Assembly: GCF_000023825.1 (NCBI RefSeq)
Contig: NC_013061.1
Coordinates: 4,774,001-4,838,000 of the forward strand
DNA length: 64,000 bases
Direction of reading: 5' to 3'
DNA from: Pedobacter heparinus DSM 2366
GTDB lineage: Bacteria > Bacteroidota > Bacteroidia > Sphingobacteriales > Sphingobacteriaceae
The position numbers were made by a program, and so were the translations under genes. This document shows, piece by piece, positions 17,097 to 27,040 of this stretch (position 1 is its first letter; every line of letters begins with the position of its first letter). Under the pieces are notes generated by a model. It made no database searches. It was not told the origin of the DNA and worked only from the letters and a program-made list of their open reading frames with translations.

Positions 17097-17962
17097 TTCT
17101 TATAACGTTCTTTTTTGATCCATTGGATACAATCGTCTATCCACTGTACTTGTGCTTGGGTATTATTTACACCATATCCATGACGCCCTTTTTCGTACAG
17201 AAACAACTCTACCGGAATGCGATACTGCCGCAGTGCGGCGGAAAAATAAAGACTATTTCTTACGTCTACAATTTTATCATCCATTCCGGAACTAAGGTAG
17301 CTGGGCGGTGTTTGCATGGTTACCTGCAATTCATTGGAATATGCCTTGATTTCTTCTGCGGTAATCTCAGGCCCCAGCAGGTTCATCCGGGAAATTTTAT
17401 GGGTCAATGAATCTGCAAAACTTATTACCGGATAGACCAGCACCATAAAGTCGGGCCGCAATGAAGTGCCTTTCGGGTTATAGAGTTCCGATTCAGCAAA
17501 GCGGGTACCCACAGTTGACACCAGATGCCCCCCTGCAGAAAAGCCCATTATCCCCAAACGGGAAGGATCGATCTTATACTGGCCCGCATGTTCCCTCAGG
17601 TATTGGATGGCCCGTTGCGCATCTGTTAAAGGCACAATTTCCTTACGTTCCATTTTTTCTGCTTTTGGCAGCCGGTAGTCCAAAAGAAATGCAGTAATGC
17701 CTGCTTCCATCAGTTTGTTACAGGCAGGGATGCCTTCAACCCTGTTGGCCCGGCCTCCATAGGATCCTCCGGAACAAACAATAACCGCTGTACCTTTCGC
17801 CAGGTTTCGGGCAGGTTGGAAAACGGTCAGTTTTGGCATTTCTCCCCCTTCTTTGGCAAAAGGAACCTGCCCATCGGGATACAGCGGTATCACTTCCTGG
17901 GCCCTGAGTCCGATTGCCAGCAGACAAAACAATGTGGCGGTTAAATAATGTAGCTTATTCAT
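17093..17962 (-). CDS. Secreted alpha/beta-hydrolase, carbohydrate esterase-like
   Basis: A 289-residue alpha/beta-hydrolase with a signal peptide ending near residue 22 (LLAIGLRAQ). The oxyanion-hole motif CSGGSYGG is at 63-70, the nucleophile elbow GFSAGG gives Ser142, Asp228 or Asp229 lies in SSGMDDKIVDV, and His261 in GRHGYG, completing a serine-esterase triad. Enzymes of this kind in polysaccharide loci usually remove acetyl or other acyl groups from sugars, which fits a place between two rhamnosidase genes. It overlaps the following GH78 by four bases and the preceding GH78 by eight, so all three are almost certainly one transcript. The exact ester cleaved is unknown. Confidence 0.85.
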   Translation of the reverse strand: MNKLHYLTATLFCLLAIGLRAQEVIPLYPDGQVPFAKEGGEMPKLTVFQPARNLAKGTAVIVCSGGSYGGRANRVEGIPACNKLMEAGITAFLLDYRLPKAEKMERKEIVPLTDAQRAIQYLREHAGQYKIDPSRLGIMGFSAGGHLVSTVGTRFAESELYNPKGTSLRPDFMVLVYPVISFADSLTHKISRMNLLGPEITAEEIKAYSNELQVTMQTPPSYLSSGMDDKIVDVRNSLYFSAALRQYRIPVELFLYEKGRHGYGVNNTQAQVQWIDDCIQWIKKERYKK

Positions 17963-20345
17963 ATTTAAATGTGATTTCCTGCTTTCCTCCTGTTAAAATT
18001 ACTTTTTGATCCTTGGAAATAAAGATACCATTTAAATTTGCTGGCAATTCAATATGGGCTGAATATGAGCCTTCTTTTATTTTTTTGTAACTTACTTTAA
18101 TAGGTCCAAGGGGATGGGGCAGCTCTCCGGAAACTGCTTTCAGATTGCCCAGATTCGGGCTTATCCTGACGGTAGCAAAGCCAGGTGTTCCAGGCTCTAT
18201 TCCACATACTGTTGCCAGGAAATCGTAACATGGGCTGGCACTCCAGGCATGGCAATCAGAGCGTACATTAGGCGCAAGTGTTTCAGGGAAGGTACTGAAC
18301 CCTAAGTCGAGCATTTGCTTCCAGGGACGGAGTGAAGATAAATATAAGGAACCCAATCCTGCCTTTTTCATCGCCTTCGTATAATAAAATCTATAATAAA
18401 GCGACGTGGCAGTTAAAGTGCTATCGTTCATGATTCTTTCCATGGTAGCCTCCTGGTCTTTAAAGGGTATGCAGTCTGTAATTATCGACCAGATATTGGC
18501 ATGCTGACTAAAGGCTTTCCTTTCGGGTGAATCGGCCAGCAATCTGTTGTTTATATCGTAACAGCGCGCATAGACCGCCCTTTTAATTTTTTGGCCCAGG
18601 TTATGGTAGTAATCAGCCTTTTGCTGTTGTTTTGCATGTGCAAAAATTTCTGCAGCCTGCTCTAAAGCATACACATACTGCAGGGATAAAATTGATGAAT
18701 TGCCCTCCAGGCCACCAGATGGGATACCCTTTGGGCTGAACGACCAGTCTACAAAGTTCCAATATCCGGTTTTACCAAGCATCCCTGAATTGTTATCCAG
18801 CCTATACTCAAACCATTTCAGAATGGCTTCCATTGGAATGAGGTATTTTTCAATAAATTTCTCATCATCGCGATACCAATAAAAATCATGAAGCATTGCT
18901 ATCCAGAACAAAGAAAAGGGTGGGATAAATTTACCACCCCCGGCAGGATAGGCATCCATAGTCAATCCATCAGGAATTTGTGACTGATGGAATTGTTCAA
19001 TAGCGTTTCTCATTAGCCTGTCGTCTCCCGAAACATATAATGAAATCAGGGCTTGTATCCTTGTGTCGCCCACGTATTGCAACTGCTCATAATAAGGGCA
19101 GTCCATATACGTTTCGTTAGCACATAATCGGGCGGTGCGCCAGCTAACATCCCATATTTCGTGCAGAGTACTATCGTTTGACGTAAAAAATGCATGCTCT
19201 TTAAATGGATAGGCAGTGAATACCGATTGCATTTTGTCGATCACCATCGGTTCACTGCCAGTTGTGATGTCAAATTGTATGTATCGAAAAGTACGTGTCC
19301 ATAGAGGTCTAAATGTATGGGCTGTTCCGCCATCGGGCAGAAATACATCGTAATACCCTTTAATGGTTTTGTTTTTTATCTCATTTCTGTTTCCTTTCAA
19401 GTTCTCGCTATTGAATAACGATTCTGCATAAGTGATCTTCACTTTTCCATTACTTCCTTTACTAAATGTTATTTCAGGATACGCTGTGGTGAGTGTTTTT
19501 CTATCAAAAAGAATTGTTGCTTTGGTATTTGCGGGAATGGTGATTGATCCATTTTTATTAAATGAGTTTAAAATTGCCGAAGTGTCTGTTCCTAAAATGC
19601 GAACAATGCCAGTAATGGGTTCAATTTTTTCCTCCATCATCGGAATGCTGCGGGGTATCAGCGAACGCTTTTCAGTATAGTATCTTGGTTTAGTTTCAGA
19701 AACAGGGCTTAGCCAACTCTTGTCATCATAATTAATATTTTGCCATCCAAAAGGGTAATTTTTAAACACCACACTGTCACAGCTGCCAACAATATATGAA
19801 GCCAATCTTGAGGGAGGAAACGGCTCAGGAAAGTAGCCCTTATTTTGAATAATACGCCAGCTATTATTTGTATTGACCATTTGCTCGGCATTGCTGTTCC
19901 CCTGTAAAATGAACCCTGTTTGATAAGTTAACTGGGCCGCCGGAGCTCCGGACCCCATATTCCACAGCTGTACCGCAAGCACGTTTTTACCCGTTTTCAA
20001 ATATGGCGCGATATCTATAGTCTCATAGTTCCAGTTCCTTAAGTCGCCCCGGGCAGGGCCAAAGCATACTGGAGTACCGTTAGCGAATAAACGGTAACGC
20101 TGGTCACCCGAGACATGCACAACAAACTGTTTAGGCCTGGAAGTCAGTTCAAATACTTTTCGCATATGAAACACACCATAACTTTTTAAATTTACATCCG
20201 GACAGCTTATCCAGTCGGCATCAAAAGAGCCCCTGGGGTAAACAATGGTCCCGGATTTTACTTGTGCTGTTATAAAGGGGCTGCAGGAAAGAAACAACAT
20301 CAAAAAAGAAGTGATGCGTTTAGCGATACAGGAAAAATTTGTCAT
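17955..20345 (-). CDS. GH78 alpha-L-rhamnosidase
   Basis: A 796-residue enzyme with the classical GH78 layout: N-terminal beta domains (FAVHVSG-like segment with DQRYRLFANG near 81-90), a second beta-sandwich, and the six-hairpin barrel from about 380. The active-site motif is TYMDCPYYEQLQYVGDTR, with Asp415, Glu420 and Asp427; the family's general acid and base fall in such positions. The end PCYDFLATVCGIEPGTPGF is characteristic. The signal region contains LMLFLSC, a possible lipobox at Cys21, so it may be a lipoprotein; cleavage after TAQ is the alternative. It overlaps the esterase gene by eight bases and follows GH28 by 27 bases. Confidence 0.9.
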   Translation of the reverse strand: MTNFSCIAKRITSFLMLFLSCSPFITAQVKSGTIVYPRGSFDADWISCPDVNLKSYGVFHMRKVFELTSRPKQFVVHVSGDQRYRLFANGTPVCFGPARGDLRNWNYETIDIAPYLKTGKNVLAVQLWNMGSGAPAAQLTYQTGFILQGNSNAEQMVNTNNSWRIIQNKGYFPEPFPPSRLASYIVGSCDSVVFKNYPFGWQNINYDDKSWLSPVSETKPRYYTEKRSLIPRSIPMMEEKIEPITGIVRILGTDTSAILNSFNKNGSITIPANTKATILFDRKTLTTAYPEITFSKGSNGKVKITYAESLFNSENLKGNRNEIKNKTIKGYYDVFLPDGGTAHTFRPLWTRTFRYIQFDITTGSEPMVIDKMQSVFTAYPFKEHAFFTSNDSTLHEIWDVSWRTARLCANETYMDCPYYEQLQYVGDTRIQALISLYVSGDDRLMRNAIEQFHQSQIPDGLTMDAYPAGGGKFIPPFSLFWIAMLHDFYWYRDDEKFIEKYLIPMEAILKWFEYRLDNNSGMLGKTGYWNFVDWSFSPKGIPSGGLEGNSSILSLQYVYALEQAAEIFAHAKQQQKADYYHNLGQKIKRAVYARCYDINNRLLADSPERKAFSQHANIWSIITDCIPFKDQEATMERIMNDSTLTATSLYYRFYYTKAMKKAGLGSLYLSSLRPWKQMLDLGFSTFPETLAPNVRSDCHAWSASPCYDFLATVCGIEPGTPGFATVRISPNLGNLKAVSGELPHPLGPIKVSYKKIKEGSYSAHIELPANLNGIFISKDQKVILTGGKQEITFKYE

Positions 20346-20372
20346 AAGCGTATGGATAAATATTACCGTTTT

Positions 20373-22004
20373 TTATAAAGACGTTAGCCATCCTTTATAT
20401 TTTTTAAACCCGGCAATGGCAATTTCAGGTTCAGCTGTGCCATCTAGTTGTATCAATGGTTGGTTTTCAGATTTAAAAACAGGATTGATGACTTTTATAT
20501 TCTTACTGTTTTTTAAACCAATAGCAGCGGTGTTTCCTTCAGGCACCGGTAAATTTACATTGCTTATGTTAACTCCCAATACGTCATCCAAAATTATAGA
20601 TGAACGATAATCGGGTTTTCTGACACTTAATTTGATGTGATTTAAAGATAGGTTTTTTACATGCCGTATAAAAAATCCGCTTGCAGGATAGGCCAGTCCG
20701 TACATCCTGTTTTCTGGATATGCACCCGGGTTCTCTATCAATGGGGTAATGGCTTCCTGTTGGGTTCCTGCTCCCATAATGTTAAATGCAATGTTGTCTA
20801 GTGTTATATTTTCTATGTAATGGCCTGGAAATGCTGTTATAGAACTGGCCATTTTGCTATGACTTGTCGCCTTGATATTTTTAAGCTGAATATTACTTAT
20901 TTTTCCTACAGCTTGTTGTGCTGTATTGCCTGCAGAGGTATTGTAGAAATTCTTATCGCCCATTGGCTTATTACCTCTATTACCCAATACAATAAATAGG
21001 GGTGTTTGTACGTCTTTCATCGTGATATTAAAAATGCTGATGCTGTCAATTATACCTCCGTCTACAGCTTCAAGTGCAATGCCTGAAATTACCGTTATGG
21101 GTTGGTCTATAAATTTTAATGTCTTTTGCCAATGTCTGATGGGGTCAGCAGAGGCTTTCTGTATATTGCAATTTGATATGCTGACATTTTTTAATCCGGC
21201 CATAGATTTGGTGCCAAATTTAATGGCATTGCAGTTACTGGATATCTTACAGTTTCGGACCACCACATCTTCTACAATTCGTTTCGGATCATGACTTTTA
21301 AAACAAATACCATCATCATCAACATCTAAGGTACAGCCTTCTACCAGTACGTGTTTGGCGTCAATATCCATTCCATCCTGATTATAGTTTGACTGGTTAT
21401 AAATCTTTAAACCTTTTAGCTCAAGAAATTCACAGCCCAGATAGTTTTGTAGCCAGTATGCTGAGTTCTCTAAAGTCAAATCATTCAGCTTAATGTGCTT
21501 GCTGTCAATAATTAGCAACATGCAGGGTCTTGAACGGCTTATAGACGTATCGTCATTTCCAAGATTAAATTCGGGACTGTCGCCACTGCCGTTAATAGTT
21601 CCCTTACCAGTAAACGAGATGTTACTCACATTTTCCGCAAAAATAAATGCTTTATTAGCATAAAGTTTTCCGTCTTCAAAATGTGTAAAGGCATTTTTGT
21701 AGGTCACTTTGTTGTCAGGATAATCTTTAAAAGAAGCGCTGCCTTTAAGTATCGCCCCTTCCTCAATATGTAGTTCTACATTGCTTTTCATGTATAAAGT
21801 ACCTGACAGGTAAACACCTTTCGGAATTACAACCCGTCCGCCCTTTTTGCTACATTCATCTATTGCCTTTTGAATAGCGGCGGTGTTTAAGGTCTTCCCG
21901 TCCCGGACGGCTCCAAAGTCAAGTATATTAAAGTTTTTCTCAGTCCTGCAACTATAAATGAATCCAAGAAATATTATCATTAACAGTTTAAATCTATTTT
22001 TCAT
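20373..22004 (-). CDS. GH28-like pectate-superfamily glycosidase, lipoprotein
   Basis: A right-handed beta-helix enzyme of the polygalacturonase clan. The ATG at 22004 gives 543 residues and the lipoprotein signal FIYSC (Cys19); an upstream TTG-type start inside GH105 is rejected because it would bury this lipobox. Seen: FNILDFGAVRDGKTLNTAAI at the N-terminus, the helix cap ILKGS, then NYNQDGMDID with Asn208 and Asp210, and DVDDDGICFKS with Asp229-231, the two acidic sites of GH28. The usual later GHG motif is not seen; the corresponding turn reads CNAIKFGTKS. It may be an exo-acting or unusual member acting on galacturonide or rhamnogalacturonide linkages. It starts seven bases after the GH105 stop. 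Confidence 0.82.
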   Translation of the reverse strand: MKNRFKLLMIIFLGFIYSCRTEKNFNILDFGAVRDGKTLNTAAIQKAIDECSKKGGRVVIPKGVYLSGTLYMKSNVELHIEEGAILKGSASFKDYPDNKVTYKNAFTHFEDGKLYANKAFIFAENVSNISFTGKGTINGSGDSPEFNLGNDDTSISRSRPCMLLIIDSKHIKLNDLTLENSAYWLQNYLGCEFLELKGLKIYNQSNYNQDGMDIDAKHVLVEGCTLDVDDDGICFKSHDPKRIVEDVVVRNCKISSNCNAIKFGTKSMAGLKNVSISNCNIQKASADPIRHWQKTLKFIDQPITVISGIALEAVDGGIIDSISIFNITMKDVQTPLFIVLGNRGNKPMGDKNFYNTSAGNTAQQAVGKISNIQLKNIKATSHSKMASSITAFPGHYIENITLDNIAFNIMGAGTQQEAITPLIENPGAYPENRMYGLAYPASGFFIRHVKNLSLNHIKLSVRKPDYRSSIILDDVLGVNISNVNLPVPEGNTAAIGLKNSKNIKVINPVFKSENQPLIQLDGTAEPEIAIAGFKKYKGWLTSL

Positions 22005-22011
22005 CCCGTTA

Positions 22012-23118
22012 TTATCTGTATAGTTTATACAATTCAGATCCGGCAAGCAAAAAAGCACCCACACCGTAAACATCAGTGCTTTCATAGCCTGCTTTTACCG
22101 GTTTATCTCCTATGGGCTGTACATAGCCCAGCTTTCCATCAAGATGGACAGCAGAAAGCAAAGCTTCCCATGCTTTTTCTACCACTGGAAGGTACTTCTT
22201 CTTAGGCAGTAAACCCATGTTTATGCCCCATGCAAGTCCATAACAAAAAAATGCGGTACCACTGGATTCTTTAAGACTAAATGTAAGGGGGTCGTACAAA
22301 GAGGCATGCCAGCTGCCATCTGGCTGCTGTATAGTTGCTATTTTTTTTGCCATCTCTTTAAATTGCTGCTCATATTTTTTCCTGTTTTCAAAATCAACGG
22401 GCATATTGTCCATCATCCTGGCCAGGCCTGCCAGTACCCAACCATTGCCCCTCGACCAAAAAACTTTTTTACCATTGGCCTCCCTTCGTTCAAAAAATCT
22501 TGCATCGCGGTAATACAGGCTTTCTTTCCTGTCGTATAAATATCCCGAAGTTTTCCACCACAGCGTATCTGCTTTTTTAAGGTATCTCGGGTCTCCTGTT
22601 GCTTTGGAGAGCATGGCCATTCCAGGAGGGCCCATGAAGAGGGCGTCACACCAGGCCCATTCCCGGTGGTTAATTCCCGGCACGACCATTAAAGGTTCGT
22701 TAAATTGTTTATTTACAATGGTATCGGCAAGCGCCATCCATTTGGCAATCATTTTAGGCGCCCGATGTTCCATATACATTGCTGTATACATCTGGGCAAT
22801 GGCATAATCGTCGGCAAAGAGCCTGACTTTTCCAGTGTTCCACTTCAACTCTTCTCCAATATTGTACAAAAACCGATCGTAGGCCGGCCGATTGTCGATT
22901 TGTTTCAAGGCGACAAAACCTGTATACATCGCAGCATTTTCCCATTCTGTTTTAGGAAGTTTGATGATCCTGCCCTCTTCCCATTCTTTCATTTGCCAAT
23001 TGGCTACCTTACTCATCATCTTTAATACGGAATCACTGTTGGCCGGTATGTTCACCTTGGCCGCGGCAGCCACACATAAAAGGCAAGCGATCATCACTCC
23101 CGATACTTTTTTAACCAT
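22012..23118 (-). CDS. GH105 unsaturated glucuronyl/galacturonyl hydrolase
   Basis: A 368-residue enzyme that removes the unsaturated uronic acid left by a lyase at the non-reducing end. It has a signal peptide (LLCVAAAAKV) and an (alpha/alpha)6 barrel with FADDYAIAQMY (Asp103/Asp104) and WAWCDALFMGPP (Asp158). The 55-residue spacing of Asp103 and Asp158 matches that of Asp88 and Asp143 in the GH105 model YteR. Later motifs WSRGNGWVLAGL and SGTAFFCYGLAWG also fit. It lies 55 bases after PL8, which would produce its substrate, and seven bases before GH28. GH105 members act on rhamnogalacturonan, ulvan or other lyase products; the precise sugar is not shown. Confidence 0.92.
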   Translation of the reverse strand: MVKKVSGVMIACLLCVAAAAKVNIPANSDSVLKMMSKVANWQMKEWEEGRIIKLPKTEWENAAMYTGFVALKQIDNRPAYDRFLYNIGEELKWNTGKVRLFADDYAIAQMYTAMYMEHRAPKMIAKWMALADTIVNKQFNEPLMVVPGINHREWAWCDALFMGPPGMAMLSKATGDPRYLKKADTLWWKTSGYLYDRKESLYYRDARFFERREANGKKVFWSRGNGWVLAGLARMMDNMPVDFENRKKYEQQFKEMAKKIATIQQPDGSWHASLYDPLTFSLKESSGTAFFCYGLAWGINMGLLPKKKYLPVVEKAWEALLSAVHLDGKLGYVQPIGDKPVKAGYESTDVYGVGAFLLAGSELYKLYR

Positions 23119-23173
23119 TGTCTTCTATTTACTAACTAATTTACACGGGCTGCATTTAAAACCAATTGTCAAT

Positions 23174-25330
23174 TTATTTTTTATAAAATCTGTTTACGGC
23201 ACTACCCTGATCGTCACCCTGTGGAAATATAAAGTTGAGTCTTGTTGTACCATTTTCCTGAGAGGGGGTAGCTGCATCTTTTAATAAGCTGAAGGATAAG
23301 TTCGCTTCTTTTTGCTGATGGGTAGGATCTGCAAGCGACAACTGATAACCATCCTCTTTCTCTTCCATCATGAATACTGCTTTTGAATCTGAAGAAACCT
23401 GCAGATTTTTTCCGAGATCAACTGCTCCCGGTTTGTAAAATACAACAAAATAGCTATGTCCATATTTTACGGCCTGTATATTCTTGTCATTTTTAAGGAT
23501 TATAAAGCCATTTGCATGAACATGACTTTTAAAGCTTTCTAAAGAATGCTCCGGGCGCACGATATAACAGTAACTGTCTTCGGATGGAGCTGTGCCATGG
23601 TTAAGCCACAGACTAAAAACCGGTTTGCTGATGAGCTCCTCACTTCCACTTTGATTGATGGATTTCCAGGAGCCAGTCTGCACAGCGTTCTTCAGGGTAA
23701 GGTTTCCTCCGGCAGGAAAGATATAGCCCACACCGGCATGGTAAACCCAATGAAGTTCCACGCCTTTAGAGGTGCTCAGGCTATCTGTAAAGCGGGTTCC
23801 TTCTACATTGCCTTTTCCACCAGTAACCACCTCGCCATCCTGATAACATTGATTAACTGAGGTGACCACCTGCTGTGTTCTGATTGCATTGATACCTGCA
23901 CCCAGGCAAAGCATAGAGCCATCCACAAGAAAATAAGCCTTTTTTGCCTGTACGCCATTATAGCTGTGCTCATAAGCAATTACGCCTGCTTCGCCATTGC
24001 TGATCCCTCCTGCAAATTCATTTGTTCCAAATAAATACCAGGGCAGTACTGTAGCCGATTGGTTCATCACTGCAGTAGTGCCGGGAACACGTGTCCAGTC
24101 CCATATGGGAAAGATATTTTTATATTCTCCTCCTGTCTTCATGATATTGGTTGCCCCCAATGGAAGGTTATATCCTTTCAGGTTCTCAGCGTTTAACATT
24201 TCCGTTCCGTTGGTACGGGTAGAGATTACTTTTGCCGACAGATAGTAGTCTTCTCCATGGTAGGTCATGATGTCTGACTTCCAGAAATACCTGCTCCCCA
24301 GAAAAGGTTTGGGGAAAGCCGCTCCTTGTATATGGGATTTCCAATCCCGGAATGCCGACTTCCGCTGGCTGTCGATGACCATCATCTGATCTAATGTTAC
24401 CAGACTGATGGGACTTATTGAATTTGGACGGGCGATATTTCTGCCAATAGTTCCAAAGTCGACCGCCCCACGATAACTGAAAAGCTGGTGTCCGTACAAG
24501 AGCAGGTCTGAAAATATTCTTTTTTTCTCGGCAGAGAAGGTAGCATGAAAAGAGGTATTTGCAGAAAGGGCCATTAACTTTGCTGTACTTTCTGCAAAGC
24601 CCATCCCATATCCACCTGAATACAATTGTGGCCGGTGCTGGTGAAAACTATTGTCGGTTTTTATGCCCTCTATGCCTTGTTCGTTTGCGATTACCAGGGT
24701 AGCAGCTACACTTTGGAAGCCTTTGCCGACTAATAAATAGTCGTTTTCCAGGCATCCTTTGGCAATGGTAATGGCCGACACCCATATCCTGTTCATACCC
24801 CTGTGGGCAGGATTGTCTGTAAGGTCCTTTAGATAAGAAGCATAACGGATAAGGTCTGCATTTGCAATCTGGCCCTTCATCAAGATCAAGCCTGCCATAT
24901 AATCCTGCTGGGCACCTATATCATTGTACCACCAGTTTTTTGATGTTGGCTTTTTATCCAGATAGTAATTATACCCGAGCAGGATTTTTTGTCTTAGTTC
25001 TTTGTTGCGATAAAAACCACTGCCTTGCCTGGCATACGCATTGGCCATGAGCATCAGCTTTTTAAGGTGAAGCCCGGCAGGGAAATCATTTGAAACGGTA
25101 ACATAATCAATACCAGGCCAGCTGCCATCCTGTTTTAAAGATGAAACTACCGTTTCAACTTTATGGTAATCAACCCCTTCAGCCAGATAATCTTCAGCAA
25201 GGCGTTCTGTGATGGTTTTAATATCTTTTGCCCATACCTGAGGGCTGCTTTTATGCTGACCAAAAACCGATGCAACACCTGTAAGCACCAATTGTATAAG
25301 TAAGATAATTATAAAAAGTCTCCTTGCCAT
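23174..25330 (-). CDS. PL8-family polysaccharide lyase
   Basis: A second PL8 lyase, 718 residues, secreted by a normal signal peptide (FIIILLIQLVLTGVASVFGQ) but with no discoidin and no type IX sorting domain, so it probably works in the periplasm. The toroid lies at about 40-350 and carries KNWWYNDIGAQQ (Asn132, Asn136), NSFHQHRPQ (His230, His232), SGGYGMGF (Tyr241) and DFGTIGRN (Arg297). The central beta domain has GGEYKNIFPIWDWTRVPGTT. These are the Asn, His, Tyr and Arg of the PL8 active site. It starts 16 bases after the SusD stop, so it belongs to the SusCD operon. The pair of PL8 genes suggests a first cut outside and a second after import. Confidence 0.92.
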   Translation of the reverse strand: MARRLFIIILLIQLVLTGVASVFGQHKSSPQVWAKDIKTITERLAEDYLAEGVDYHKVETVVSSLKQDGSWPGIDYVTVSNDFPAGLHLKKLMLMANAYARQGSGFYRNKELRQKILLGYNYYLDKKPTSKNWWYNDIGAQQDYMAGLILMKGQIANADLIRYASYLKDLTDNPAHRGMNRIWVSAITIAKGCLENDYLLVGKGFQSVAATLVIANEQGIEGIKTDNSFHQHRPQLYSGGYGMGFAESTAKLMALSANTSFHATFSAEKKRIFSDLLLYGHQLFSYRGAVDFGTIGRNIARPNSISPISLVTLDQMMVIDSQRKSAFRDWKSHIQGAAFPKPFLGSRYFWKSDIMTYHGEDYYLSAKVISTRTNGTEMLNAENLKGYNLPLGATNIMKTGGEYKNIFPIWDWTRVPGTTAVMNQSATVLPWYLFGTNEFAGGISNGEAGVIAYEHSYNGVQAKKAYFLVDGSMLCLGAGINAIRTQQVVTSVNQCYQDGEVVTGGKGNVEGTRFTDSLSTSKGVELHWVYHAGVGYIFPAGGNLTLKNAVQTGSWKSINQSGSEELISKPVFSLWLNHGTAPSEDSYCYIVRPEHSLESFKSHVHANGFIILKNDKNIQAVKYGHSYFVVFYKPGAVDLGKNLQVSSDSKAVFMMEEKEDGYQLSLADPTHQQKEANLSFSLLKDAATPSQENGTTRLNFIFPQGDDQGSAVNRFYKK

Positions 25331-25345
25331 TTTTTAGGTTGAATG

Positions 25346-26998
25346 CTAATTGTCGTATCCTGGGTTTTGAGGAAAAGCACTTGCCCCACCAATAACCCTG
25401 TCTATCTGGGTTTGTGGAACAGGCCTCAACACATGATAGGATTTAATATTAGGTGCAGCAAGTGTATTGTATAGTTTCACGCGTTCCAATAATTTGCCTG
25501 TTCTTACCAGATCAAACCACCTCATATACTCCCCGTTAAGCTCCCTGGCCCTTTCATTCAAAATGAAATCTATGTTAAGGTCCGAAGCACTTACCTCCAT
25601 GGCCTGCCTGTTAGCGGTTGTTACAGCAGGATCGGAAGAAACAATGGCAGCTCTTTTTCTCAGTTCATTCACATAGAACACCGCATCTCCAGCCTTGCCG
25701 TCCATCAGTAATGCTTCAGCAGCAATAAGATAAGTTTCACCTAATCTAAATATAAGCACATCTTTTACACCATTTATATTGTTAACATCGGCCCTTAATC
25801 CGTCTATGTGTTTTGAAGATTGGGGAAACAGGGTATTGTGTTGCTGACTGGGTGAGATGATCGTATATTTTGCGGCATTCCTTTGTGCCTGGGTAGGTTC
25901 GTAATCTGTCATCACCACAGCAGTATCACCCAATGCCATAGCTACAGTTTTACCACTGATGGTATAACTTCCTGGCTTGTTACAATACCATACCGTTTTA
26001 AACGACTTGCTAAAACGGGAGTCATATTGTTTGTTGTACAGTCCCAACATAAAATTGGTTGGCCTGAAATGATTGTAGGGCCGCCCGTTAGCTACATCGC
26101 GTACCATGCCCGGCTGGGAAGTATAATCTGTGGTAAAAAAGAGATGTGTCTGATTTCCAAGATTTCCAGCTGTACCACCGGTGAGCTGGTTCACATCATA
26201 TTGACAGGCGAATATAACCTCGTTGTTCCTTCCTCCGGGCCCTTGTGCAAATATTGCTGCAAAATCGGGTAATAAAGAATATTTGCCAGATGCAATTACC
26301 TCTTTTGCCAGAGTTGCCGCTTTGGCATAATCTGTAGCTTCTTTAACTGCTGTACCGGCCCGGGTTAAATACACTTTAGCTAAAGCATGCTTGGCAGCAA
26401 GTGAAGTTGCCCGGCCATAGTCAGGGGTAGTTTCTGGTAAATTGGCCACAGCAAAAATCAGGTCATCAACAATTGCTTTGTAAACTTCAGCAATCGGTGT
26501 CCTGGTGGCCACACTCGAAGCACTTGTAGTTGGTGTTAAAGGCAGTGGAATCGCCCCATAGGTTTGAACGAGGAGAAAGAAATAATGAGCCCGCAAAAAT
26601 TTGAGTTCACCGATTCTGGTGTTTTTTAATTGCTCAGTCATATTCACTTTTTCTGCCGCAGCCAAAACTGCATTACAGGTATTGATGGCCGTATAGGTTT
26701 GGTTCCAGCCATCTCTGACCACTAAATAAGATGAGTTCAGACCAGAAGTATAACCATTCATTGTGGCATCGGCAGCTCCATTGGTATATTCATCCCCATA
26801 CATCGTTAACCAGGCTGACCCTTGCTTGCCATACCAGTTTCGCAGATAGCTGTAGCTGGCCTTTACCCCGTCTTCCACGCCGCTGGGTGTGGTATAATAA
26901 AGATTGGAGATTTGATTTCTAACATCTTCATCTAATAATTTCTGGCAGGAGGAAAAGAGCATTATACTGCCAATTATGGATACATATATATTTTTCAT
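25346..26998 (-). CDS. SusD/RagB-like outer membrane lipoprotein (locus B)
   Basis: Glycan-binding lid protein that sits on the SusC channel. With the ATG at 26998 it is 550 residues and begins MKNIYVSIIGSIMLFSSC, a lipoprotein signal with Cys18; another ATG lies 18 bases upstream. The tetratricopeptide-like helical core is visible (ELKFLRAHYFFLLVQTYGAI, ATSLAAKHALAKVYLTRAGT), with the SusD C-terminal segment FILNERARELNGEYMRWFDL and a final FPQNPGYDN. It lies between susC (stop 27041) and PL8 (start 25330), in the order usual for a utilization locus. Confidence 0.93.
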   Translation of the reverse strand: MKNIYVSIIGSIMLFSSCQKLLDEDVRNQISNLYYTTPSGVEDGVKASYSYLRNWYGKQGSAWLTMYGDEYTNGAADATMNGYTSGLNSSYLVVRDGWNQTYTAINTCNAVLAAAEKVNMTEQLKNTRIGELKFLRAHYFFLLVQTYGAIPLPLTPTTSASSVATRTPIAEVYKAIVDDLIFAVANLPETTPDYGRATSLAAKHALAKVYLTRAGTAVKEATDYAKAATLAKEVIASGKYSLLPDFAAIFAQGPGGRNNEVIFACQYDVNQLTGGTAGNLGNQTHLFFTTDYTSQPGMVRDVANGRPYNHFRPTNFMLGLYNKQYDSRFSKSFKTVWYCNKPGSYTISGKTVAMALGDTAVVMTDYEPTQAQRNAAKYTIISPSQQHNTLFPQSSKHIDGLRADVNNINGVKDVLIFRLGETYLIAAEALLMDGKAGDAVFYVNELRKRAAIVSSDPAVTTANRQAMEVSASDLNIDFILNERARELNGEYMRWFDLVRTGKLLERVKLYNTLAAPNIKSYHVLRPVPQTQIDRVIGGASAFPQNPGYDN

Positions 26999-27040
26999 CT
27001 GTTTATAATTATTCATTATATTTTATTGAATTTTTTCAAA

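Noticed and set aside
22005-22085. Longer start for the GH28 gene inside GH105
   Set aside because: It would place the lipoprotein signal with Cys19 in the interior of the protein.
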